Notes: generated by a model from the sequence alone, not told the origin. A stretch of 25,100 bases of DNA from a virus (IMGVR_UViG_3300036820_000627:1-25100), one strand, 5' to 3'. Shown: positions 8,778 to 17,030, counted from the first letter of the stretch. A program made the numbers and translations.

Positions 8778-11700
8778 TCATCTGTCATGACTTGCGCGCA
8801 GCGCCTCCCATTCGTTCATGGCGCGCTGCGCCGCCTGCCGAACCTCTTCGGTTACCTTGACCTTCCCGCCAAAGGCAGTGCCGCGCGACCATTCGCGTAC
8901 GGCATTCACGGCGGTGGCTATGGCTTGCTGCTCGCCCATGCCCTGGTCGCGCATGAGGGCCCGCGCGGTGTTCTGGAAATAGGCGGGAAGCTGCTGGACA
9001 GTCCCGACGTGCTTGTCCGGGGTATGCCATAGCCCTTCGGTCCCGAGTGGATGGTGCACGGTGCTGACGATAGGTGTCTGTGCCGATTTCCCGGCCGCAG
9101 GGAGTGCCGGGGGAGTACCGGGGGCGATTATGCACCTGCACGCAGGATGGGCTAGCGGAGAAAGGGACCCGTTGGGAAATTTCGCCATTATCGGAATCGG
9201 GCCAGCCGCCTGGTTCTTTTTGCAAATGCCACAGACCCTGTCGTCGTTGCGCGTGACCCATTTCTTGTACGTTATGCCCGCTTTGATGTACGCGGCCAGT
9301 GTCGCCTGCCCGATCGCCCACGTGGTCTCCGACTGGGTGATCAGCAGGGCCGCGGTAAGAGAATCGAGCAGGTCCGTGATCTGCCGGGCCAGCTCGTCCT
9401 CGCCCGCCCCGTTCCGGAGCGCCTTCAGCAGCAGCTTCTCCAGCCGCTTCAGCAGGGTCCGCAGGATCCACCCGGCCCGCGTGTCCTTCCCCTCCCTGAG
9501 CATCGCGCCCAGGGCCGTGACGTCCTCGCCGATCTCGCCCCGCCCGGTGACCGCGGAGGCCGACGCCCAGCCGATCGCCCACGCCGCCCCCCACAGCGCG
9601 GACAGCACGGTGATCAGGGCAGCGGTCAGCGCAGCGGCGACCCCGGCTGCAGCAAGGAACTGGCGTGGCGCGGGCTGTGCGGATTGCTGCTGCGTCGGCG
9701 GCTGCTGCGCTTTCTGTGCCGGCCAGGCGAGCGGCGCGGGCCGGACGGCCTGCCGGTCCTTCCCCCGCCGCGCCGGGACCACGTCCGCGGGCGGCCTGCG
9801 GTGCGCGGCGTTGAGGGCAAGCCAGTCCCGCGCGAGGTTCCCGGCGTTAACTGCCGCAGCCAGCGACGCGGTGAGCGTGCGGGCATACTCGGCGGCGAGC
9901 TGGCTGTCGGAAAACCACCCCGGCCACGCCTGCCCGCCTGTACCATCGTCCCGATGGGAACCCCCGGCCCCGCGACTCGCGTCCGGGCCGGGGACCGCCG
10001 CTAGCGGGAGCCCGGGGCCAGCCGTGTTACCCCGGCTCCCGCTAGCGTGCCCCGGTCCTTTTGGGCCAGCACCACCCGCCTTGTTCGCCCGGCTGGCGCC
10101 CTGGTGGACCTGGAAGGAGTGCGTCTCCCGCCACCGGTGGTCGCCTTCCGGGACGAACCCCACATAGGCCTTCACCGGGCGGCCCAGCTTCGCGTAGGCG
10201 AGGGTGCGGTGGTGGCCGTCGACCACGTCGGCCTTACCCTCGCCGGGCTCCTGGACCATGACGACCGGGTGGGTGTGGCCAGATCCGTGCTTTATCGCCG
10301 ACGCGAACCGCTTCACCGCCCCCGGCTCGTGCGACGCCGCCCAGGAATCCTTCCCGGCGAAGTTGACCCGGTCCTGGGGCACCTCGACGGGCCCGATCCA
10401 CGTCGCGCCGGCGATCCAGCCGATGGCCTTCTCCGGGTAGTTGGCGCGCATCTGGTTGGCGACGTGCTCGGCCTCGACGGGGTTCGGGTCCGACAGGTCG
10501 GCCGCGTCCTTTGCCACCGGGCCGACGCCCAGCGGGAACCGCTCCACGTCGTCGCCGCGATGGACCGACAGGTGAGTGAACGTCACCATGGTCGCCGGGA
10601 CGGGCTCGGGGAGGTCTTCTCCCGGCTCTATGTACGCCAGGGTGACGTGCGGTGCCCATGTGGCGTGCTCGCTGGCCGACAGGTCTTCCAGGGTCCCGCG
10701 GAGCTGGCTGGCATCAGGCAGCATGACCCCGGCCCACGCCGGGACGAGCCCGTCGCTGCTGTCCGACGGGGGGAACGAGCCGATGCCCGAGACCATGCCG
10801 GACATCGGGCCCGGTGCTGACGCGGCAGCTTCCCGTGCCCGAGTGCAGGCATAGGCCCACTGCTCGTCGTCCACGTCCGGCCCGAGGTAGACGATCGTGA
10901 TGTGGTGATCGTCGACTCCGCCGGGGACGGGCTGGATAGTGCCTTCGGGCAGGTCGAGGGAAATCATGCCCGAGCGCGAGCTCAGGCTGTACCCGGCGGC
11001 TTTCCGGGCGCCTGCGCCGAGCATCCCGGCGGCGACATCGCAGGCCTCGTCGGGCGACAGGCCCTTGGTGATGTCCTCGGTGATCATCGCCAGGATGGTC
11101 CCGCTGAGCGCGCGCCGCTCCCACCCGCCCAGCTCGGCGCCCTTGCGGAGGTGGCTGCGGAGCAGGCCCAGCTCGCGTTCCGCGGCCTTGCGGGTACTCC
11201 CGTCCCGCCGCGTATTCGCGTGCGCGGCGGCCGCGCCGGAATGGGCCGGGGTCTGGCCGGCGGGCAGGGCGCGGGCGGTGCCGACCCGGGAGGCGTGGTC
11301 GGCGCGCTGGCCGTGGCCCATCGCGTTCCGCGGTCTCGTCGTCATCCCCGTGGGCGGAAGCTCGCCGGGCATCTCGCCGGTGCGGGCTCCTGGGCCCGAC
11401 GGGGACGGCATCTCCGTCGGCCGGGACGGCTTCTGGCCCTGGCCGGGCATCTGGCCGCCCGCCGTCGTCGGGTCCAGGGCGGTGAGCGGCTGGAAGCCCC
11501 CGTACTGGGTGGCCCAGCCGGGGTCCTGGGTCATCGGCAGGCCCCACGGCTCCCGGCCGAGCTCCATCCGGGCCTCGTCGATGCTGGCCAGCCCGGCGCC
11601 CACCTGCTCGACGAGCAGGCCGGTCAGCGCCTCCTCGTCCTCGTTCTCCTCCAGGCCCTCCCAGCGCCACTCCATGTCTTCCTGGTGCAGGACGTCCTGG

Positions 11701-13154
11701 ACGATGATGTCGAAGATGGCCGACTTCAGCCATTCCAGCAGGGGTACGGTCGACTTGCGCTGGTGAATGGCCTGGACGGCCTTGTTCATCATGGTCACGG
11801 TGGAGGGCGTCGTGGTGGCCGAAACGGTCGGGAGAATGCCCAGTTCCATGGGCATCACATCGAAGCTCATGCACACTTGAAGCATTACGATCTGGTCAAA
11901 CGCGTCCGCCAGAGCGGCCGGTTTCTGGGGGTCGACTTTCGAGCCGCCCGGCAGTACGATAATCTTATGCTTCCACGCCTGATCGCCCGCGATGGCGTTA
12001 AGTGCGTCCTGAAGTTCCCTTATCTGAGAAGGCGTCATATTCGCGTCGCCAGGCGACACGAAAAGGCCAGGAATTGTCCCCTCCGAAAAATAGTTCAAAG
12101 AGTACTTTTGCTTTGCAATTCCCGTCATAATGGGAATAATGGCGCGTTCTACGGCCGTGAAACCGTAAACTGTCCAAGTGCGCGGATGGCTCGGGAGATA
12201 CATAATCTGGTCGGCGCGGTATTCTGCCGCCAGCCCCTCGGCGTCGGGGAGGTCGTCGCCGAGGACCATCGTCATCAGGTCAACGCGGGGAACGCCATAC
12301 AAAAATTGCTGGAAACCTGGGTTTGGCGGCTGCGGGGTTGACCCGCGGATGTCCACGAGGGGTTTTATGAGACTTCCGTCAATCAAGTCCAGTGAGGCCA
12401 GGTTGCTGCCCAGGACTCCCTTCTGCTTGACCCGTGAGGGGTGCGGAAAGAGGCAGAGCGCGTCGGTGACGAAAATCTCCTCGGCCGCCGCGTCCATCCA
12501 GGACGAGAAGTCCCGGTACTGTGGGTCGGGCCGCCGGAAGAATTTCGTGACCTTCGCCTGCCGCTCAGCGAAATCCTTCATGGCGGCGTGATCGCCGCGC
12601 ATCGCCTTCGCGGCGTTCTTGGTGGACGCGATCTCCCAGCGGATGCCGCGGAGCTCGGCCTTGCGTAGCTCTATGCAAGCACGCGCTACCGAATAGTAAT
12701 CAGCTATGGTCCGGAGCGTGTCGAAGCTGGCCAGCTTGCCGGGGCCCTCCGTTCCCGGCATCCCCATGGGCATATTTTGAGAGATCTGGTACTGAAAACG
12801 TCTCGGCTCGGGCCGGTCTTCGCCCGGCCGGGGAGTGTCGACGGGCATAGGCTGGATCGGGGCGAGCGGCCCGAACATGCCCGAGAGGAACGTCTGCCAG
12901 TCCCGCGGCAGGGATGCCGAGCCTCCGTCATAGGCGCGGCCGGCGGTCCACTCGTTGTAAGAGGCGACCAGGGGTGACGGGCCTGGGCCTAGCGACGGAG
13001 GCGTGACGGTACTGAATCCGCCGCCGACCCCCGGCCTGGATGACGTCGCCTTGAGGGCGCGCAGGATCGCCCGCCGAGAGGGTGCAGTCAGGTGCCTCCA
13101 GGGGGGCGCGGAGATTGCCGCCCCGCTGAAGCGGAACGGCTCGGATGTGGGCAA
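8778..13154 (-). CDS. Giant portal / 2H phosphoesterase / ParB-like / MuF fusion head protein
   Basis: A 1458-residue protein, about three times the length of a normal portal. Residues ~100-540 are a phage portal (DNA-entry ring of the capsid). Residues 560-650 are a Pro/Gly-rich linker. Residues ~725-880 carry the paired 2H-phosphoesterase motifs HHIT (750) and HVTL (836), as in LigT/2'-5' RNA ligase-like cyclic phosphodiesterases. Residues ~925-1000 are a ParB/sulfiredoxin-like domain with VDGHHR at 978-983. After a low-complexity stretch, residues ~1205-1345 form a MuF-type head morphogenesis domain with CGIC (1308) and HPACRC (1336). A helical tail (1385-1455) resembles the end of other phage head proteins. 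The start is TTG 13154 with no clear ribosome binding site. The extra domains may be carried in the capsid (inference). Confidence 0.88.
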   Translation of the reverse strand: MPTSEPFRFSGAAISAPPWRHLTAPSRRAILRALKATSSRPGVGGGFSTVTPPSLGPGPSPLVASYNEWTAGRAYDGGSASLPRDWQTFLSGMFGPLAPIQPMPVDTPRPGEDRPEPRRFQYQISQNMPMGMPGTEGPGKLASFDTLRTIADYYSVARACIELRKAELRGIRWEIASTKNAAKAMRGDHAAMKDFAERQAKVTKFFRRPDPQYRDFSSWMDAAAEEIFVTDALCLFPHPSRVKQKGVLGSNLASLDLIDGSLIKPLVDIRGSTPQPPNPGFQQFLYGVPRVDLMTMVLGDDLPDAEGLAAEYRADQIMYLPSHPRTWTVYGFTAVERAIIPIMTGIAKQKYSLNYFSEGTIPGLFVSPGDANMTPSQIRELQDALNAIAGDQAWKHKIIVLPGGSKVDPQKPAALADAFDQIVMLQVCMSFDVMPMELGILPTVSATTTPSTVTMMNKAVQAIHQRKSTVPLLEWLKSAIFDIIVQDVLHQEDMEWRWEGLEENEDEEALTGLLVEQVGAGLASIDEARMELGREPWGLPMTQDPGWATQYGGFQPLTALDPTTAGGQMPGQGQKPSRPTEMPSPSGPGARTGEMPGELPPTGMTTRPRNAMGHGQRADHASRVGTARALPAGQTPAHSGAAAAHANTRRDGSTRKAAERELGLLRSHLRKGAELGGWERRALSGTILAMITEDITKGLSPDEACDVAAGMLGAGARKAAGYSLSSRSGMISLDLPEGTIQPVPGGVDDHHITIVYLGPDVDDEQWAYACTRAREAAASAPGPMSGMVSGIGSFPPSDSSDGLVPAWAGVMLPDASQLRGTLEDLSASEHATWAPHVTLAYIEPGEDLPEPVPATMVTFTHLSVHRGDDVERFPLGVGPVAKDAADLSDPNPVEAEHVANQMRANYPEKAIGWIAGATWIGPVEVPQDRVNFAGKDSWAASHEPGAVKRFASAIKHGSGHTHPVVMVQEPGEGKADVVDGHHRTLAYAKLGRPVKAYVGFVPEGDHRWRETHSFQVHQGASRANKAGGAGPKGPGHASGSRGNTAGPGLPLAAVPGPDASRGAGGSHRDDGTGGQAWPGWFSDSQLAAEYARTLTASLAAAVNAGNLARDWLALNAAHRRPPADVVPARRGKDRQAVRPAPLAWPAQKAQQPPTQQQSAQPAPRQFLAAAGVAAALTAALITVLSALWGAAWAIGWASASAVTGRGEIGEDVTALGAMLREGKDTRAGWILRTLLKRLEKLLLKALRNGAGEDELARQITDLLDSLTAALLITQSETTWAIGQATLAAYIKAGITYKKWVTRNDDRVCGICKKNQAAGPIPIMAKFPNGSLSPLAHPACRCIIAPGTPPALPAAGKSAQTPIVSTVHHPLGTEGLWHTPDKHVGTVQQLPAYFQNTARALMRDQGMGEQQAIATAVNAVREWSRGTAFGGKVKVTEEVRQAAQRAMNEWEALRASHDR

Positions 13155-13173
13155 TTGCGACGTTGGCCTGCGT

Positions 13174-13186
13174 TAGCATGGGGAGC
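13174..13186 (+). promoter_or_regulatory. Leaderless-type -10 box for the 13187 gene
   Basis: TAGCAT at 13174-13179, seven bases, then ATG at 13187. Confidence 0.5.
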
Positions 13187-13558
13187 ATGCCCGTCCTGCC
13201 TGGTACTCCGCCGCGAGGTATGAAGGTAAGCGACTGCAAGTCCTGCGTGGGGCCCGGGTGGGGACCTCTGCTAGACGAACTGCACGCGGAACTCCAGGTG
13301 GCCTATCCGGACTATGAGGCCGAGCAGGTAAAGGAGAAGTTCGGCATCCTGCGGGTGTATGTCACCCCGTCAGAGGCGGACGGCATCGTAGTCCGCTACG
13401 AGAACAGGTCCGGGCACATCTGCGAGGAGTGCGGGCGGCCCGGAAGGCTCCGCAAGGGCGGCTGGCTGCGGACTCTCTGCGACGAGTGCCGAGTGGCCAG
13501 GGGCGAGCGGGATCTCGTCGGCGAACTGGAGCAGATCATCGTGGAGACGGATCGCTAA
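13187..13558 (+). CDS. Zinc-ribbon protein of a common actinophage family
   Basis: A 123-residue protein. The start ATG 13187 follows a TAGCAT box by seven bases; ATG 13178 and ATG 13220 are alternatives. The core VKEKFGILRVYVTPSEADGI followed by CEECGRPGRLRKGGWLRTLC and DEC matches a small family widespread in actinobacteriophages, with four cysteines for zinc. The biochemical role of the family is unknown to me. Its stop overlaps the stop of the convergent 13555 gene by three bases. Confidence 0.75.
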   Translation: MPVLPGTPPRGMKVSDCKSCVGPGWGPLLDELHAELQVAYPDYEAEQVKEKFGILRVYVTPSEADGIVVRYENRSGHICEECGRPGRLRKGGWLRTLCDECRVARGERDLVGELEQIIVETDR

Positions 13559-13827
13559 ACCTCGGGCGGCTCTCCCGGGATGTCCTCAGGCCACAAGATT
13601 CCCTCGTCGCTCCACTGGCTGCGCCGCCAGAAGCTCACTGACTTCAAGCGTCCATTTTCATGGAACTTGAGCTTCCGCACCCGCGGGCAGGCTCGTGCGT
13701 GTGCTCCCAGGCAATGATCACATTTGCGCCTTTTGTACTGATTCCACAGCTCGGCAGTCTCTTCGGGCGTCAGCTCGGGCTCGGGCTCGGGCTCGGCCTG
13801 ACCGCTCGCGCTAGCATCTAGGCCCAT
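13555..13827 (-). CDS. Small CxxC/H protein with EP repeat
   Basis: A 90-residue protein from ATG 13827 to TAG 13555. After an EPEPEPE stretch it has CDHCLGAHARACPRVRKLKF, a motif I associate with actinophage hypothetical proteins, probably a zinc knuckle, followed by FWRRSQWSDEGILWPEDIPG. The start codon overlaps the divergent ATG at 13826 within the palindrome CATG. ATG 13842 is an alternative start. The frame is open far upstream but that part is antisense to other genes. Function unknown. Confidence 0.7.
   Translation of the reverse strand: MGLDASASGQAEPEPEPELTPEETAELWNQYKRRKCDHCLGAHARACPRVRKLKFHENGRLKSVSFWRRSQWSDEGILWPEDIPGEPPEV
13812..13825 (+). promoter_or_regulatory. Leaderless-type -10 box for the 13826 gene
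   Basis: TAGCAT at 13812-13817, eight bases, then ATG at 13826. Confidence 0.45.
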
Positions 13828-14149
13828 GCCGACTGTTCCCATCCGCTTGCAGTTCGGCACCGATGTGTCGGTGCTCATCACGCCCGGCCCGCGCTCATGC
13901 ACCGTGGTCATCTCGCTGGGCGATCCGGATGGCGATCCGCCCGCCCGGGAGCCGGCCATCGCCGGGGACGGGCACCGCACGGCCTGCCCCGCCGACGATC
14001 GGGCGGCGGTAGCCGCGTACCGGCTCAGCGTGAAGGCGGGCAGCGCGCTCTCCGAGCGCCGGCTCGCGGAGATGTTCGGGCGCACCTCGCGCCGCTGGGC
14101 GCGGGCCAGGATTGCCGATGCGTGCCGGGAAGACGGCGCGGCCGGGTGA
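13826..14149 (+). CDS. Protein with C-terminal helix-turn-helix-like domain
   Basis: A 107-residue protein. The C-terminal ~45 residues (AVAAYRLSVKAGSALSERRL then AEMFGRTSRRWARARI) match a DNA-binding segment seen at the end of several actinobacterial mobile-element proteins. The N-terminal half is beta-like and unassigned. It is leaderless and overlaps the next gene by GTGA, so the two probably form a regulator pair. Confidence 0.72.
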   Translation: MPTVPIRLQFGTDVSVLITPGPRSCTVVISLGDPDGDPPAREPAIAGDGHRTACPADDRAAVAAYRLSVKAGSALSERRLAEMFGRTSRRWARARIADACREDGAAG

Positions 14150-14364
14150 GGCAGGATCCTCCCGGTGAGGCGCCCCGGGTCCACACGCCGGCCGAGGCTG
14201 CGGAGATCCTGAAAATCCGCGAGTCGTGGCTCCGTCACAAGGCTGCGGCCCGCGCGATTCCGTGCACGTTCATCGGCAAGCACCTGCGGTTCAGTGACGC
14301 CGACATCGCGCAGATCATCGCGGACGGGGCGCGGGAGCCCGTGGTCCGCAGGCGCAGGCGCTAG
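14146..14364 (+). CDS. Excisionase-type helix-turn-helix protein
   Basis: A 72-residue protein from GTG 14146, which overlaps the previous stop. HTPAEAAEILKIRESWLRHK followed by a basic wing (CTFIGKHLRFSDADIAQIIA) is the classic layout of the MerR/excisionase winged helix-turn-helix (HTH_17). It may be a recombination directionality factor or a small repressor. Its stop shares the palindrome CTAG (14361-14364) with the stop of the convergent gene. Confidence 0.78.
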   Translation: MRQDPPGEAPRVHTPAEAAEILKIRESWLRHKAAARAIPCTFIGKHLRFSDADIAQIIADGAREPVVRRRRR

Positions 14365-15041
14365 CCCAGCCGGTACCACAGGCTCGTGCCGCCGTCCCAG
14401 ATGAACGCGCGGGCGGTGTCCCCGTCGATCACGTCGAAGGTGCCGTCGGCGACGTTCGAGGTGCCTGCCGCGGCGAAGATGACGCTGTTCCCCGACTCGT
14501 TGACGACGACCGCCATCTGGCCCGGCGCCGTCCCCGCCTCCAGGATGACGCCGGTCACCATGCCGGGCGGGGCAACCCTGACCGAGATGGCGGCGCTCGT
14601 GGCGATCACGGCTCCGCTGGCGATGGCCAGCGCGGACGCGGACATGGTGCCGGGGCCGAGCATCCCGCTGACCGACCCGGACAGGCCGTTGACGGAGATC
14701 ACGTAGGTCCCGGAGGGGGAGGGGATCCCGCCGGCCGGCTCGAGCGCGGACAGGTCGACCGTCGAGCCCAGCGTGTGCGGCAGGTACACGGTGACCGTCT
14801 GCACGGCGCCCGGGACGGCGGAGGCGACAGTCCACGTCCAGCCCTGGGGGAACAGGGTCGCGTTGTCGGTGCACGCCAGGGTGGCCGGTGTCATCTCCCC
14901 GGTGGCGCTGGATACGGTGGCGACGATCGCGGTCTGAGCGATTATGATCTCACCCGCGGGGCCGGTGAGCTCGGTCGAGGGCGTGAACGTAACGGACCCG
15001 CCGAGGGGGTTGCCGGAGCCGTCGGTGAAGGTTCCGGTCAC
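14361..15041 (-). CDS. Putative phage surface or tail-associated structural protein
   Basis: A 226-residue, Ser/Thr/Gly/Ala-rich beta protein. The N-terminus TGTFTDGSGNPLGGSVTFTP resembles carboxypeptidase-regulatory or Ig-like modules found in phage tail proteins. The C-terminus (AAAGTSNVADGTFDVIDGDT then AFIWDGGTSLWYRLG) resembles the end of tail-fibre-type repeats. I use GTG 15041, but the frame continues upstream to a CTG at 15074 with a GAAGGG ribosome binding site, which would add the coherent peptide ALPDGVTTIT. No catalytic residues are evident. Confidence 0.65.
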   Translation of the reverse strand: MTGTFTDGSGNPLGGSVTFTPSTELTGPAGEIIIAQTAIVATVSSATGEMTPATLACTDNATLFPQGWTWTVASAVPGAVQTVTVYLPHTLGSTVDLSALEPAGGIPSPSGTYVISVNGLSGSVSGMLGPGTMSASALAIASGAVIATSAAISVRVAPPGMVTGVILEAGTAPGQMAVVVNESGNSVIFAAAGTSNVADGTFDVIDGDTARAFIWDGGTSLWYRLG

Positions 15042-15093
15042 GGTGATGGTCGTGACACCGTCCGGTAGCGCCAGAAGCCGCCCTTCGGTTAGC

Positions 15094-15105
15094 TAGGATG
15101 CGGCT
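15094..15105 (+). promoter_or_regulatory. Leaderless-type -10 box for the 15106 gene
   Basis: TAGGAT at 15094-15099, six bases, then GTG at 15106. Confidence 0.5.
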
Positions 15106-15474
15106 GTGCCGCGCGACTGGGGGGTGATCCTGTTCGCCTTCGCGTGGCCGCCCGCCTGGGCTGTGCTATGGCAGCTGACGGTTTCCCGCTTGACGGGAAA
15201 CCGGCCGTCGGCTGGGCGCGTTTGCGCCCTGTGGTGCTTCTCGGGGGTCGTGCTTGCAGTCATCGACCTTGCCATCCCGCTCTGGACCGCCAGTATCGCC
15301 GGGCTTGCCAGCGCGATCCTGGCGGTGCTGTGGTGGTGGTGGCGCCGCAAGCGTCGGCGTCTGCTCTCGCTGCTCACCGGAAAGTACCGGTACATCAGGG
15401 ACGCGATGGTCCGGACGATGCGGGAACGGGCACGGCACCGTCCGGTCCTGCGGCCGGTACCCGGTTCCCCCTGA
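15106..15474 (+). CDS. Small membrane protein
   Basis: A 122-residue protein with three hydrophobic segments: residues ~5-24 (WGVILFAFAWPPAWAVLWQL), ~41-60 (CALWCFSGVVLAVIDLAIPL) and ~62-78, followed by a WWWWRRKRRR positive cluster and a basic cytoplasmic tail. Positive-inside reasoning places the C-terminus in the cytoplasm. The leaderless GTG start follows TAGGAT by six bases. Function unknown; the size and topology would allow a holin-like or exclusion role but nothing specific supports it. Confidence 0.72.
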   Translation: MPRDWGVILFAFAWPPAWAVLWQLTVSRLTGNRPSAGRVCALWCFSGVVLAVIDLAIPLWTASIAGLASAILAVLWWWWRRKRRRLLSLLTGKYRYIRDAMVRTMRERARHRPVLRPVPGSP

Positions 15475-15504
15475 AATGTCGGACCTGCGGGGCATCATGC
15501 GGGC

Positions 15505-15681
15505 ATGGACGAGACGCACTGGACGCCGCGGCCGGAACCGCCGGGCGGCATCCCCCGATGCGGGGCTTGCGGATCGCGGGCGTTCCAGGACCTGACGCCG
15601 CCAGCGGCGATAGCCGGGGTGCTCCTGAAGTGCCTCCGGTGCAAGTGCCTGCTGATCCTGGCGGGCAGGATAGCCCTGTGA
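15505..15681 (+). CDS. 58-residue zinc-ribbon protein
   Basis: ATG 15505 to TGA 15681. Two cysteine pairs, CGAC (residues 19-22) and CLRC with a third nearby cysteine (residues 43-47), are spaced as in a zinc ribbon. A hydrophobic C-terminus follows (LLILAGRIAL). It overlaps the next gene by GTGA, which supports both. No family is assigned. Confidence 0.6.
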   Translation: MDETHWTPRPEPPGGIPRCGACGSRAFQDLTPPAAIAGVLLKCLRCKCLLILAGRIAL

Positions 15682-15890
15682 ACCGCACAAGCCCGCAGGG
15701 CGGGCATCAGCCGACCGGTACCGAGACAGTGATCGCCAGGGCCGTCGTCGACGTGCTCCTCCTGCGCCAGGAGATGGGCAGGCACGACATCGGGCCCGCG
15801 AGCCTGCGGGAAGCCCTGATGGCCGCCGCGCTGCCCGCCTTCATCGCCATGGAGGCGGAGCGGCTGACTACGGACCGCGGGCCCTGGTAA
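15678..15890 (+). CDS. 70-residue hypothetical helical protein
   Basis: GTG 15678 overlaps the previous stop. The sequence is mostly helical (VIARAVVDVLLLRQEMGRHD, then REALMAAALPAFIAMEAERL). The longer upstream frame is a shadow of the two preceding genes. No family is recognised. Confidence 0.65.
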   Translation: MNRTSPQGGHQPTGTETVIARAVVDVLLLRQEMGRHDIGPASLREALMAAALPAFIAMEAERLTTDRGPW

Positions 15891-15902
15891 CTTCACCGGC
15901 GA

Positions 15903-15914
15903 TAAGGTTGGCTC
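15903..15914 (+). promoter_or_regulatory. Leaderless-type -10 box for the 15915 gene
   Basis: TAAGGT at 15903-15908, six bases, then ATG at 15915. Confidence 0.5.
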
Positions 15915-16187
15915 ATGGCTTACGCCGAGAAGCACGGGCGCGGGTGGCGTGCCCGGTGGCGTGACGCCGACGGTTCCCTGAGATCTGCATCGGGGTTCGC
16001 GTCCCGCGGGGCCGCTGAGGGCTACGGCAGGGACCGGGAGGCCGGACTGCGCGTCTACTCGTTCACCCGCAGTCAGCTGATTGGGGCACTGTCGCGCTCT
16101 GGCTACCGCAGGTCCATCCCGGCCGGGCCGATGGCCGACGCCATCATCGAGGCCCTTGACGGCGAGACGAGGGCGGCGGGTGGCTGA
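15915..16187 (+). CDS. Integrase N-terminal (AP2-like) domain protein without catalytic domain
   Basis: A 90-residue protein whose first ~45 residues (MAYAEKHGRGWRARWRDADG then ASGFASRGAAEGYGRDREA) are typical of the N-terminal arm-type DNA-binding domain of actinobacterial tyrosine integrases. The core-binding and catalytic domains are absent. The remaining ~45 residues are unrelated and lack the RHRY catalytic residues. It could be a truncated integrase or a stand-alone DNA-binding protein built from the same domain. The leaderless start and an 8-base overlap with the next gene suggest it is expressed. Confidence 0.7.
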   Translation: MAYAEKHGRGWRARWRDADGSLRSASGFASRGAAEGYGRDREAGLRVYSFTRSQLIGALSRSGYRRSIPAGPMADAIIEALDGETRAAGG

Positions 16188-16731
16188 CTCCCCAGATTCC
16201 GTGGAGCTATGGAAGCAGGCAGGGGGCGGCACTCCCGCTTTTGACGTGGAGCGTTACCGGAACCTGATCCGCGAGCGCATCCTCGGGAGGGGCTCCGAGT
16301 TCCCCGATCCGGCCGACGTGAACTGGGAACTGCTCAGGGAGCTCGCCGGCAAGCCGCACCCGCTCCTTCGTGACATCGACACCAGCGGTCTCCATTACGG
16401 GATCATTGAGGTGCTGCACGAGGCCAAGGTGGTCCATCACCTGCTCGACCTTGCCGACGTTCCGCGCGGGTACAGCATGGACACGCGGGACATAGACTCC
16501 CGGACCCTGCTCGCCGTGCGGGGGATGATGACGCTGCGCGAGCGGCTGGCCCGGATCTCGGACTGGCACGCCCGCGAGACCGGGCCGGCGGGAACGGTGG
16601 GCGACTACTGCACGGAGTGCGGGCAGAGATGGCCGTGCGACACGCGCCGCATGGCCGACGGGGTTTACACCGAGGAAGAGGAAGAGGCCCGGACCGTTAA
16701 CTTCACTGACGACCCGCACGCCGCGCAGTAG
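16180..16731 (+). CDS. Hypothetical protein with C-terminal cysteine motif
   Basis: A 183-residue protein from GTG 16180 (8-base overlap with the previous gene). The helical middle contains VERYRNLIRERILGRGSEFP and an HEAKVVHHLLDLADVPRGYS segment. Near the C-terminus CTECGQRWPCDTRRMA is a motif common in small actinobacterial and phage proteins and likely binds zinc, followed by an acidic run (EEEEEA). Its last 67 bases overlap the convergent 16665 gene. Function unknown. Confidence 0.7.
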   Translation: MADSPDSVELWKQAGGGTPAFDVERYRNLIRERILGRGSEFPDPADVNWELLRELAGKPHPLLRDIDTSGLHYGIIEVLHEAKVVHHLLDLADVPRGYSMDTRDIDSRTLLAVRGMMTLRERLARISDWHARETGPAGTVGDYCTECGQRWPCDTRRMADGVYTEEEEEARTVNFTDDPHAAQ

Positions 16732-17030
16732 TCCCCGAGGCGCCGGTTCACCGGGTGATGGCATTTCGCCGCCGCGGCCTCGCGGGCCTTCTGCGGCGGC
16801 CTGTTCGCCGGGGACAGGATTGCGCGCCGGCTCCCGGCGGGAAGCACCTGCGCAGCCGCCAGGGCGGCGTCGCGGAGCCATTCCGACCGGCTGATGTTAC
16901 CGCGGGCCACGTCGATCAGGCGCGCCTCGGCGGGGGAGAACTTCGCCGCCAGCGTGACCCGGCGTCCGCCGGCGGCCGCGTCGGGAAGCGGAGGGGCCTC
17001 GCGGAGCCTGTTCCGCCGGGCGGGGCTCAT
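16665..17030 (-). CDS. Ribbon-helix-helix-like protein with C-terminal cysteines, last gene of the terminase operon
   Basis: A 121-residue protein from ATG 17030, overlapping the previous stop (ATGA). VTLAAKFSPAEARLIDVARG followed by NISRSEWLRDAALAAA fits a CopG/Arc-type ribbon-helix-helix fold, suggesting DNA binding. The C-terminal KCHHPVNRRLGDYCAACG looks zinc-binding. It is the last gene of the minus-strand chain and overlaps the end of the convergent gene by 67 bases. Confidence 0.65.
   Translation of the reverse strand: MSPARRNRLREAPPLPDAAAGGRRVTLAAKFSPAEARLIDVARGNISRSEWLRDAALAAAQVLPAGSRRAILSPANRPPQKAREAAAAKCHHPVNRRLGDYCAACGSSVKLTVRASSSSSV

Noticed and set aside
8445-9032. Plus-strand ORF with a good GGAGGTG before ATG 8502
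   Set aside because: It is antisense to the well-supported 8550-8762 gene and the portal end, and its translation is Arg/His/Pro-rich shadow sequence.
9013-10167. Long plus-strand ORF opposite the portal gene
   Set aside because: Antisense shadow; low-complexity Ala/Pro/Ser translation, while the minus strand encodes recognisable domains.
10902-12341. 479-codon plus-strand ORF opposite the portal gene
   Set aside because: GC-rich antisense frame with no domain; the portal domain is on the other strand.
13828-14874. Upstream extension of the 13555 minus-strand ORF to 439 residues
   Set aside because: It runs antisense through the two HTH-type genes and has Arg/His-rich shadow composition; only the last 90 codons look real.
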